Assembly (NCBI GenBank): GCA_046582565.1
Contig: JAYGED010000224.1
Location: forward strand, 1 to 31,017
Origin: JAYGED01 sp046582565
GTDB lineage: Bacteria; Pseudomonadota; Alphaproteobacteria; JAAXGF01
DNA: 31,017 bases
Reading direction: 5' to 3'
Position numbers and translations under genes: made by a program. Below are positions 1 through 6,843 of this stretch, piece by piece. Under the pieces are notes generated by a model, which did no database searches, was not told the origin of the DNA, and saw nothing but the letters and a program-made list of their open reading frames with translations. How positions within the stretch are numbered: the stretch's first letter is position 1; each line of letters begins with the position of its first letter.

Positions 1-215
1 GCTAGGCGCGTGTTGTGCCGTGATGCTGGAGCATCACAAGCGCCGCGCAACGACGCCGGTGGCCAGGGATGGCCGCCCGCAGGGTCCCGGTTCCAGCTCC
101 CTCGGTGCGTCGAATACGCTTGACGATGCAAAGGCATCGACAGCGCGTACTCTCCTGCCGAGGAAACCGGAAACGGGATCCTGTGGGCACCCTATGGCTG
201 AAAGGAGCCACTGAG
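1..215. other. Non-coding leader before the M24 gene
   Basis: I see no convincing gene here. Two symmetric structures stand out. At 20-37 there is an almost perfect dyad, GTGATGCT-GG-AGCATCAC, that resembles an operator or a short hairpin. At 124-139 a hairpin has a 6-bp stem CGATGC/GCATCG and an AAAG loop. No T-run follows either one, so neither is a clear intrinsic terminator. I do not recognise a known riboswitch class. The stretch ends in the ribosome binding site of the M24 gene (AAAGGAG, 201-207). Confidence 0.4.
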
Positions 216-1457
216 ATGGATCCAATCTTCATGGCCCGCAACACGCCGGGCGCTGGCCTCAAGGATTTCGAAGAGCAGATCGACATGGTCCGCCTGCGCG
301 CCTATCGCCTGGAACGCGTCCAGGCTCAGCTTCGTGCCCGTGACTACGGCGCCTGCATCCTGGCCGATCCGATCAATGTGCGCTACGCCACGGGCAGCCG
401 CAATATGACCGTCTGGCTGCTCCATAACGCCACGCGATACGCCTTCATCCCCGCCGAGGGCAAGGCGGTGCTGTTCGAGTTTCCCCACTGCGAGCATCTC
501 TCGGCCGGCATCGAGACCATCGGCGAGATACGTCCGGTGACCGGCTGGTATTATTTCGGCGCCGGGGAGCATGTGGATAATCTGGCCAAGAAATGGGCGG
601 CTGAAATCGTCGACCTGATGGCCCAGATGTGCGGCGGTAACCGGCGTCTGGCGGTCGATCAGGCCAATTTCCAGGGAACCCATGCGCTTGAAGCCCTGGG
701 CGTCGAGCTGTTCGACGGCCAGGAGATGCTGGAGCAGGCGCGGGTCATCAAATCGCCCGACGAGATCGCCTGCATGTCGGTTGCTATTTCCGTCTGCGAG
801 GCGGGCATGGCGCGCATGCGCGAGGCCCTGCGCCCGGGGATTTCGGAAAACCAGCTCTGGGCCCTGCTGCACGAGACCAATATCGCCCATGGCGGCGAAT
901 GGATCGAGACCCGGCTGCTGACCTCGGGCGGGCGCACCAACCCGTGGTTTCAGGAATGCGGCGAGCGCATGATCCGCGCCGGCGAACTGGTCGCTTTTGA
1001 CAGTGACCTGATCGGTCCCTTCGGCTATTGCGCCGACATCTCGCGGACCTATCTCTGCGAGCCCGGCCGGCCGAGCGACAACCAGCGCCGCCTCTATACC
1101 CACGCCCATAACGAGGTCGAGCATAATATCGCCCTGCTGCGGCCCGGCTTGAGTTTCCGTGAATATGCCGAAAAGGCCTGGCCCATCCATGCGGACTTCC
1201 AATCCCAGCGCTATTCCGTGCTCAGCCATGGGGTCGGTCTGTGCGATGAATGGCCGGCCATCCTCTATCTCGATGACTGGGAGAGCAAGGGCGGCTACGA
1301 CGGCCAGTTTGAGCCGGGAATGACAATCTGCGTGGAAAGCTATACGGGCGCCGAAGGCGGGCCCGAAGGGGTCAAGCTCGAAGAGCAGATCCTGATTACC
1401 GAGGACGGCAGCCAGCGCCTATCCACCTTTCCCTACGAGGATGCCCTGCTGGCATGA
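216..1457 (+). CDS. M24-family DddP-like protein (possible DMSP lyase)
   Basis: The product is 413 residues with a pita-bread M24 fold (Xaa-Pro aminopeptidase/creatinase superfamily). The closest family I recognise is DddP, the cytoplasmic iron-dependent lyase that splits dimethylsulfoniopropionate into dimethyl sulfide and acrylate. Visible DddP hallmarks are GGEWIETRLL (226-235), NPWFQECG (242-249), FDSD (metal ligands D262 and D264), D274, HGVGLCDEW (H338, and D344 matching the proposed catalytic Asp of DddP), Y333, E374 and E389. The family numbering and spacing are from memory. ATG 216 is chosen over the upstream in-frame ATG at 69 because AAAGGAG lies just before it and the added 49 residues look non-native. 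The stop overlaps the next start. No acrylate-processing gene (acuI, acuK) is nearby, so a related substrate, or a peptidase-like role, remains possible. The fold is certain; the exact substrate is not. Confidence 0.85.
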   Translation: MDPIFMARNTPGAGLKDFEEQIDMVRLRAYRLERVQAQLRARDYGACILADPINVRYATGSRNMTVWLLHNATRYAFIPAEGKAVLFEFPHCEHLSAGIETIGEIRPVTGWYYFGAGEHVDNLAKKWAAEIVDLMAQMCGGNRRLAVDQANFQGTHALEALGVELFDGQEMLEQARVIKSPDEIACMSVAISVCEAGMARMREALRPGISENQLWALLHETNIAHGGEWIETRLLTSGGRTNPWFQECGERMIRAGELVAFDSDLIGPFGYCADISRTYLCEPGRPSDNQRRLYTHAHNEVEHNIALLRPGLSFREYAEKAWPIHADFQSQRYSVLSHGVGLCDEWPAILYLDDWESKGGYDGQFEPGMTICVESYTGAEGGPEGVKLEEQILITEDGSQRLSTFPYEDALLA

Positions 1458-2932
1458 AGCGCCTTGCCATTGCGCGACTATGGCACGAGGGCAATTCATT
1501 TTCGCCGGTCCCGACCACGGCGGCTAGTTTCAACGCCAGTGAATGGCTGATCGGCGACCAGGCGGCTGATTTTTATCGCGGCGCCGCCACCGAGGGCGGG
1601 GCGGCGGTGGCCTTCCTTGAGGGCAACCCCGAATGGCAGGGCGTGATTCTACGCTGCGCGGCGGCGTCTCCCGCCGGGCCATTGTCACCGGGGCTGTTCG
1701 AGGCCATTCGGGATGAAATTACCGCCGGACTCGCGGAGGGGCCGTGGGACGGGGTCTATCTGTCCCTGCACGGCGCCCTGCTGGCCCCCGGCGTCGTCAG
1801 CCCGGAGGCCGATTTGCTGCGCGCTGTACGCGCGGTGATCGGCGAGACGCCGCTTGCCGCGAGCTTCGATCTTCATGCCAATCTCGACCCGGCCATCGCC
1901 GGCCTTCTCGATGTGGCGGTGGGCTACAAGACCCATCCCCATATCGACATGTTCGAGACCGGGGGCAAGGCCCTGGCCCTGCTCGCCGCTATGGTGGCAG
2001 GGGAGATCAGCCCGGTCTGCGCCATCGCCAAGGCGGGCTGCATCCTGCCCAGCATCAATATGCGGACAACGAGTGGTCCCATGGCTGAACTGGCGAAGCT
2101 TGCCCGCGACCATGCGGGCCTGCTCGACGCTTCGGTGTTCGGCGGCTTCACCTATGGCGACGTGACCCATGCTGGTGCTTCCGCCATGGCCCTGGCCGAC
2201 GGCGACCGGGCCATGGCCGAGGCCGCCGCCCGAGACCTGGCCGGCCAGATCGCTAAGCGGCGCGATGATTTCTTCATCACCTTGCCGAGCCCGGAAGAGG
2301 GCATCGCCCAGGCCCAGGCGGCGCCGCCCGGCCTGGTCGCGGTTCTCGACGGCGCCGACAACCCCTTCTCAGGCGGCATCGCCGACACCCCGGCGCTGTT
2401 TGCAGCTTTGCTCGCCGCGGGCCTCGATGTATCGGCCGTCTTCGCCTTCTTCCACGATCCTGCGCTGGTCGCCGAGGCTCATCGCCTCGGCGGGGGTGGG
2501 CGTCTTGAGTGCAGTCTCGGCGGGCGGTTGACGGCGGATTACGGCGCCCCGGTGGCGGTGACGGCGCGCATCGAGCGACTCACCGACGGGCGCTTCGTCA
2601 ACGCCGGGCCCATGCAGACCAACATGCCTGTCGTTCTCGGGCGCACGGCAGTGCTGGACATCGAGGGGATCCGCGTCATCGTCACCGAGAATTCCTGGGC
2701 GGCGAACGACCCGGCCTATTTTGAGCTGCACGGCATCGACCTGGCCGAGACCCGGCTGCTCTGCGTCAAGGCGAAGAACCATTTCCGCGCGGCCTTCGGG
2801 CTGCTCTGTCAGACCATCATCGATGTGGATGCGCCGGGCCTGGCTTGCCTCGACTTTACCCGGCTGCCCTTCCGTAATGCGCCACCAGGATATCTATCCA
2901 GAAACGGAATTCAAAAACCCACCGTGACATGA
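1454..2932 (+). CDS. M81-family (MlrC-like) metallopeptidase
   Basis: The 492-residue product belongs to peptidase family M81 (DUF1485 plus the MlrC C-terminal domain). The family is named for MlrC, which cleaves linearised microcystin; most members have unknown natural substrates. The N-terminus carries the family motif HEGNSFSP (11-18). Probable zinc ligands lie in FDLHANLDP (D139, H141) and KTHPHIDMFETG (H161 or H163). The length is normal for the family. The start ATG overlaps the stop of the M24 gene in an ATGA, so translation is probably coupled and the two proteins are made together. The C-terminal tail after about residue 475 is poorly conserved in appearance. The family assignment is firm; the substrate is unknown. 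Context suggests an amide-bonded small molecule rather than proteins. Confidence 0.88.
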   Translation: MKRLAIARLWHEGNSFSPVPTTAASFNASEWLIGDQAADFYRGAATEGGAAVAFLEGNPEWQGVILRCAAASPAGPLSPGLFEAIRDEITAGLAEGPWDGVYLSLHGALLAPGVVSPEADLLRAVRAVIGETPLAASFDLHANLDPAIAGLLDVAVGYKTHPHIDMFETGGKALALLAAMVAGEISPVCAIAKAGCILPSINMRTTSGPMAELAKLARDHAGLLDASVFGGFTYGDVTHAGASAMALADGDRAMAEAAARDLAGQIAKRRDDFFITLPSPEEGIAQAQAAPPGLVAVLDGADNPFSGGIADTPALFAALLAAGLDVSAVFAFFHDPALVAEAHRLGGGGRLECSLGGRLTADYGAPVAVTARIERLTDGRFVNAGPMQTNMPVVLGRTAVLDIEGIRVIVTENSWAANDPAYFELHGIDLAETRLLCVKAKNHFRAAFGLLCQTIIDVDAPGLACLDFTRLPFRNAPPGYLSRNGIQKPTVT

Positions 2933-3007
2933 ATCAGGATACTATCAGCGGGGCTGGTGATTGCCAGCGTCCGAGGAAGGTTCTTACAGGAACAACCCTA
3001 TAGCCCC

Positions 3008-3781
3008 ATGCCCCACTGGATACGGTTTGATCACGACGGACTGACCGGTTTCGGCGCCCTCGAAGGCGGCGTCATCCAGGTGCATGAAGGCGACATGTTC
3101 ACCGCGCCCAAAGCCACCGGCCAGGAACTGCCCCTCAATTCGGTCAGAATTCTGCCTCCCACGGAGCCCACCAAGATGGTGGCCCTGTGGAATAATTTTC
3201 ACGCCCTGGCCGAGAAGCTGGATCAGGCGATACCGCAAGACGCCCTGTTCTTTCTCAAGGCGTCCAATTCCTTCCTCGCCACTGGCGAAACCATACGCCG
3301 GCCGCCAAGCTATTTAGGAAAAGTCATCTATGAGGGAGAACTGGGAATCGTCATCGGCCGACGCTGTTCGGGCGTTAGCGAGGCGGACGCCGACGATTAT
3401 ATATTCGGCTATACCTGCATCAACGATGTCACCGCCATCGAATTGATCAACCAGGATCCGACCTTTCCCCAATGGGCACGGGCCAAGAGCTTCGACAGCT
3501 TCGGCGTGTTCGGCCCGGTGGTGGCCACGGGCCTTGATCCCGAGACACTTACCGTACGAACGGTGCTGAACGGCGACGAACGGCAGAACTATCCCGTCAG
3601 CGACATGATTCACAGCCCCCGCAAGCTGGTGAGCATGATTTCCAACGACATGACCCTGTTGCCCGGCGATGTCATCTGCTGCGGCACATCCGTTGGCGTC
3701 GGCTCCATGAAGGAGCCCAGCAATACCATAGAAGTGACCATCGAAGGCATCGGCACCCTGAGCAACGAATTTGTACAGTAA
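3008..3781 (+). CDS. Fumarylacetoacetate hydrolase (FAH) family protein
   Basis: The product is 257 residues. FAH-family enzymes hydrolyse, decarboxylate or isomerise oxo-acids using a divalent metal. The metal triad is visible as YEGELGIVIG (E109 and E111) and CINDVTA (D140), followed by a conserved Lys/Asp region (AKSFDSFGVFGP, K160 and D163). The C-terminus PGDVICCGTSVGVG is also typical. ATG 3008 (MPHWIRF) matches the usual family start; an in-frame GTG at 2957 would add 17 residues. The best ribosome-binding candidate, AGGAA near 2988-2992, is rather far from 3008, so the start is only moderately sure. It lies 75 bases downstream of the M81 gene on the same strand and probably shares its transcript. 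The substrate cannot be told from the sequence. Confidence 0.85.
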   Translation: MPHWIRFDHDGLTGFGALEGGVIQVHEGDMFTAPKATGQELPLNSVRILPPTEPTKMVALWNNFHALAEKLDQAIPQDALFFLKASNSFLATGETIRRPPSYLGKVIYEGELGIVIGRRCSGVSEADADDYIFGYTCINDVTAIELINQDPTFPQWARAKSFDSFGVFGPVVATGLDPETLTVRTVLNGDERQNYPVSDMIHSPRKLVSMISNDMTLLPGDVICCGTSVGVGSMKEPSNTIEVTIEGIGTLSNEFVQ

Positions 3782-3821
3782 AGCTGCGGCGCTTAACCTG
3801 CCTGCCCCGCTCGATCGTGCT

Positions 3822-4379
3822 CTACAGGGCGTGCATCACCGAGGCGGCAATATCCTTCTTTCTAATGGTGACCGTCACCGGCGTCGCGTTGCCGATAATG
3901 TCGAGCACCGGGCAATGCTGCTCCACCGCTGCTTTTAGCCGTTGAATGTCGTCGTCGCTGGCCGGGCTGTCGACGACCACATCGGCGGTGATGTTCGTAT
4001 AGCCCGGGCGCGTCTCGTCATCGACGGCGTAGAACCCGCAGAGATCGATATCGCCGGAGACCTCCACGGTTATGCCGTCCAGGGGGATGCCGAGCAGGTC
4101 CGCATAGAGCCGGTAGGTAATCTCCTGGCAGGCGCCCAAGGCGGTGAGGATCAGCTCCACCGGGTTCGGCCCCATGTCCGTGCCGCCCAGGGTTTCCTTT
4201 TCGTCAATGGTCAGTTTGAATTTCCGTGTCTGGGTTTCGCAGCGCAGACCGCTGACCAGGGCGCTGACCGATTGATAGCGCACCTTGGCCCGCTCGCCAT
4301 CCTCGCGGTAGGCGGACTGGACATCCTCGAAATTCTTTCTGAGAGATTTTTTCTCAGTCATCGGTTTTGACCCCGGCAT
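3822..4379 (-). CDS. OsmC family protein
   Basis: OsmC/Ohr proteins are small dimeric thiol peroxidases; many relatives have undefined roles. Both redox cysteines of the family are present: LGACQEITY (C78) and EQHCPVLDII (C150), numbered from the inner ATG at 4361. The MGPNPVELILTALGAC block before the first cysteine is characteristic. Two in-frame starts are possible: 4379 (185 residues, preceded by GAGG) and 4361 (179 residues, preceded by GGGG). They sit in an 18-bp tandem duplication. The gene converges on the FAH gene, with 40 bases between them, and is divergent from the MFS transporter, so it is probably its own transcript. The position of this family member suggests an OsmC-like protein rather than a classical Ohr. 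Confidence in the family is high. Confidence 0.88.
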   Translation of the reverse strand: MPGSKPMTEKKSLRKNFEDVQSAYREDGERAKVRYQSVSALVSGLRCETQTRKFKLTIDEKETLGGTDMGPNPVELILTALGACQEITYRLYADLLGIPLDGITVEVSGDIDLCGFYAVDDETRPGYTNITADVVVDSPASDDDIQRLKAAVEQHCPVLDIIGNATPVTVTIRKKDIAASVMHAL

Positions 4380-4394
4380 CGGTTTTGACCTCGG
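4359..4394. repeat. 18-bp tandem duplication at the OsmC start
   Basis: Two adjacent 18-base copies read CATCGGTTTTGACCYCGG on the + strand (4359-4376 and 4377-4394). They differ at one base (C or T). Each copy contains a start codon (CAT = ATG on the minus strand) and its purine-rich upstream sequence. Because 18 is a multiple of three, both starts are in the same reading frame. Confidence 0.9.
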
Positions 4395-4538
4395 ATCGCT
4401 CTGTTCAGGCGATCAAAATGGCACATCTCATGGGAAATACCAATGGCAGCACAAGCGATCGTGATCATTGTTCCTTGCGGTGCGGCCGCCCCAGGCTCCA
4501 TAGTTCGGCCATGCCCGTCATGTCTACAACGATCCGCG
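4380..4538. promoter_or_regulatory. Divergent intergenic region osmC-like / MFS
   Basis: This stretch separates two divergent genes, so it must hold promoters for both. I cannot point to convincing -35/-10 boxes. A 7-bp inverted repeat GATCGCT/AGCGATC (4394-4400 and 4454-4460) is the only symmetry I noticed. The MFS start has no clear ribosome binding site. Confidence 0.3.
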
Positions 4539-5745
4539 ATGCAGTCTAAAGCGGGCGCTCTGTTCATTCTGTCGGCCTGCGAGGTCGCCGTCATGGCCCT
4601 GTGGTTTTCGGCCTCGGCGGTGGTGCCCTCGTTGACCGCCGAATACGGCTTGTCCACCACCCAGGCGTCTCTCTATACCAGCGCCGTGCAGGTCGGTTTC
4701 GTGATCGGCGCCTTTTTGAGCGCCACTCTGGGTCTGGCGGACAGGATCGATCCCCGGCGGTTTTTTATGGTGTCGGCAATCACCGCGGCGGCCGCCAACG
4801 GGGTCATTCTGCTGGTCGAGCCGACTTCGGCGGTGGTTATCGTCATGCGTTTCATCACCGGCGCCTGTATGGCGGGGGTCTATCCGATCGGCATGAAAAT
4901 GGCCGGCAGTTGGGCCAAGGGCGATCTTGGGATGCTGGTTGCCATATTGGTCGGCGCGCTGACCCTGGGCTCGGCGTCGCCTCATCTGCTGAACGCCTTC
5001 GGCGGCGTCGATTGGCGCTTCACCATCGCGGCGTCATCGGTGATCGCCCTGGCCGCCGGTCTGCTGATCAATCTGGTCACTCTCGGGCCGAACATGGCGA
5101 AGTCGCCCGCCATCAATCTGCGCGATCTGTTCAGGGCCCTGGCGGCGCCCTCGATCCGGCTCGCCAATCTCGGCTATCTCGGCCATATGTGGGAGCTCTA
5201 TGCCATGTTGGCCTGGATCGGGGTGTTTCTCGACGCCAGCTTCAGGATCTCAGGCGGCGCGGACCCTGCCTTCTGGGCGCGCGTCGTTGCTTTCCTCGTG
5301 ATCGGCGGCGGCGGCGTGATCGGTTGTCTGGCTGGCGGCTATTTCGCGGATCGCCATGGGCGGACCACGATAACCATGACGGCCATGGGGATAAGCGGCA
5401 CTTGCGCCATCATCGTCGGCTTCATGTTCGGCGCCCCGCCGATTCTGCTCGCTCTGGTCTGCATCGTTTGGGGTGTCGCGGTGGTCGCCGATTCGGCGCA
5501 ATTCTCCGCCAGCATCGCCGAGCTGTCCAAGCCCGGCCTGGTCGGCACCATGCTGACCATGCAGACCTGCGCCGGCTTCCTGCTGACCATCCTCACCATC
5601 CATCTGATCCCCGCCCATCGTCGACGCCGTGGGCTGGCAATGGGCCTTCGCGGGCCTCAGCCTGGGGCCCTATCTCGGCGTTGTCGCCATGGCCCGCTTG
5701 CGCGCCCACCCGGATGCCATCAAACTAGCCGGCGGTAAACGATAG
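4539..5745 (+). CDS. MFS transporter, with a one-base frameshift near the 3' end
   Basis: This is a major facilitator superfamily permease with about 12 membrane helices. The N-terminus contains LWFSASAVVPSL, typical of a family of MFS exporters/importers. The loop-8/9 signature GGYFADRHGRT is clear. The first frame runs to a TAA at 5736-5738 but loses homology after HLIPA (codon ending 5615). Skipping one C in the CCC at 5614-5616 restores a natural ending (IVDAVGWQWAFAGLSLGPYL...) with a stop at 5743-5745, giving 401 residues, the normal length. Unrepaired, the last helix is replaced by an Arg-rich tail. ATG 4539 is preferred because in-frame upstream starts add a non-membrane leader; no strong ribosome binding site is visible. 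It is followed 13 bases later by ridA and the two probably form one transcript. Substrate unknown. Confidence 0.8.
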
Positions 5746-5758
5746 GAGGCTTTGAGCC

Positions 5759-6151
5759 ATGACACTGCCGATATTCCAGATGATCGAAGGCGCGCCGACG
5801 CCGGTAGCGCCCTATAACCACGTGGCCGAGGCCGACGGCTGGCTGTTCCTCTCGGGCCAGATGCCCAGCGACATGGACTTCGCACCCGAGGCCCTGCCCG
5901 ACGGCATCGAGGCACAGACCCACAAAGTCATGGCGAACCTCAAGTTCATCCTCGAAGGGGCCGGCGTCGGGCTTGAGAACGTGGTCTCCGCCCGGGTCTT
6001 CCTGACCCATTTCGAAGACGATTACCGGCGTATGGACGCGGTCTATGCGGGCTATTTCGAGGACGGCAAGCGCCCGGCGCGAACCACCGTCGGCGTCACC
6101 GCGCTAGCCTCGGAAGCGCGCATCGAAATCGACATGATCGCCCGGCGCTGA
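5759..6151 (+). CDS. RidA family (YjgF/YER057c/UK114) protein
   Basis: The product is 130 residues, the usual RidA size. RidA deaminates reactive 2-aminoacrylate and similar enamine/imine intermediates produced by PLP enzymes; some relatives act in catabolic pathways. The C-terminal signature KRPARTTVGVTALASEARIEIDMIA carries the conserved substrate-binding arginine (R108) and glutamate (E123). The start follows a strong GGAGG at 5745-5749. Its placement after an MFS transporter and close to amide/peptide hydrolases suggests a catabolic subfamily rather than housekeeping RidA, but this is inference. It converges on ydbL across the CACAGAGGC element. Confidence 0.9.
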   Translation: MTLPIFQMIEGAPTPVAPYNHVAEADGWLFLSGQMPSDMDFAPEALPDGIEAQTHKVMANLKFILEGAGVGLENVVSARVFLTHFEDDYRRMDAVYAGYFEDGKRPARTTVGVTALASEARIEIDMIARR

Positions 6152-6168
6152 AGCTTAAAAATAGTTTG

Positions 6169-6281
6169 AACCACAGAGGCACAGAGGCACAGAGGCACAG
6201 AGAAGAAGGAGAGAAGAAGAATCCTTGGCGCTTCGCGCCGAAAAACTTCCTTACTCGCTTGCTTCTCTGTGCCTCTGTGGT
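6169..6281. repeat. CACAGAGGC tandem repeat in a long inverted repeat
   Basis: The left arm starts ACCACAGAGGCACAGAGGC and holds tandem 9-base CACAGAGGC units (6170-about 6202). The right arm CTTCTCTGTGCCTCTGTGGT (6262-6281) is its reverse complement. Between the arms lie a purine-rich tract (about 6203-6220) and a small inner hairpin GGCGC-TTC-GCGCC (6227-6239). RNA from either strand could fold into a large stem with a nested stem. It sits exactly between the converging genes ridA and ydbL, so it may act as a two-way transcription end. From memory, very similar strings recur in many unrelated environmental genomes. Confidence 0.85.
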
Positions 6282-6292
6282 AAATAACCGAT

Positions 6293-6625
6293 TCAGCGCC
6301 GCACCCACTGGCCGCTGGCGTTCATGACGATTTCGCCGGGCCTGGCGCGGGCGATCAGTTTTTGGCCGACCATTATTTCGATGGCCTCAAGGCTGGTGCC
6401 GTTGGCGGCGGCGATGCCCTGGTATTTGGTGCGGCGTTTGGAGTTGATGCCGCCCGCCAGGGCGGTGGCGCTGGCCGGGGCGCCGGGGATGATGCCGACA
6501 TAGCCGTCGAGCCGCTCGCCTACCCAACCGGCGGCCTTGGCGTCGTCGAGCGGGCCGGCGATTGCCGCGCCGCCGAGGGCCAGGGAGAACAGTAAAACCG
6601 CCAGAAATTTTGTGACTTTGGTCAT
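6293..6625 (-). CDS. ydbL: YdbL family (DUF1318) periplasmic protein
   Basis: The product is 110 residues with a signal peptide (hydrophobic core about 7-22, likely cleaved after AIAG). The mature part GPLDDAKAAGWVGERLDGYVG is the typical start of YdbL/DUF1318. In E. coli, YdbL works with the lipoprotein YnbE and the inner-membrane protein YdbH, and is proposed to control YnbE assembly on YdbH. Here the start codon overlaps the ynbE stop by one base (TGATG), which keeps the same gene order as in E. coli (ydbH-ynbE-ydbL). Assignment rests on domain pattern plus operon order. Confidence 0.85.
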   Translation of the reverse strand: MTKVTKFLAVLLFSLALGGAAIAGPLDDAKAAGWVGERLDGYVGIIPGAPASATALAGGINSKRRTKYQGIAAANGTSLEAIEIMVGQKLIARARPGEIVMNASGQWVRR

Positions 6626-6843
6626 CAGAACAGGTCCTCTTCGCCTTCGAGAAGAGAGTCAAGCGCCTTGTCTACCTTGATGCGGACTTCCTGCTCGATC
6701 TTGATATTCAGGTTGATCACGATGGGCTTGTCGGGCGGCACGATCTTGACCGTCGGCTGGCAGGCCGCCAGCAACAGCGCCAGGCCAAGCATCGCCGCGA
6801 GGCTACTGGTTGCCAAAGCCCTGTAACCGTTCGGCGACCGCAT
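6625..6843 (-). CDS. ynbE: YnbE-like outer-membrane lipoprotein
   Basis: A small lipoprotein with lipobox LLAAC followed by CQPTVKIVPPDKPIVINLNI and the ending LLEGEEDLF, closely resembling E. coli YnbE (IEHEIIIKADK..., ...DLF). In E. coli it is proposed to stack beta-strands on YdbH to finish a lipid bridge to the outer membrane. Two starts are possible: 6792 (55 residues, lacking any positive charge before the hydrophobic core) and 6843 (72 residues, with Arg2 and Arg8). I prefer 6843 because a lipoprotein signal normally begins with basic residues. That start lies inside the 3' end of ydbH, giving an overlap of about 41 bases. A larger open frame extends further upstream but is only the shadow of ydbH. 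Confidence 0.8.
   Translation of the reverse strand: MRSPNGYRALATSSLAAMLGLALLLAACQPTVKIVPPDKPIVINLNIKIEQEVRIKVDKALDSLLEGEEDLF

Noticed and set aside
1..215. A riboswitch in the leader of the DddP-like gene
   Set aside because: I compared it by eye with glycine and TPP consensus elements and found no convincing match.
192..1229. Long open frame on the minus strand opposite the M24 gene
   Set aside because: Low-complexity, charge-poor shadow typical of GC-rich DNA; the + strand gene has full family motifs.
6096..6308. Short minus-strand frame with SLCLCASVPLWF
   Set aside because: It is a translation of the CACAGAGGC repeat and not a gene; similar spurious peptides arise wherever this repeat occurs.
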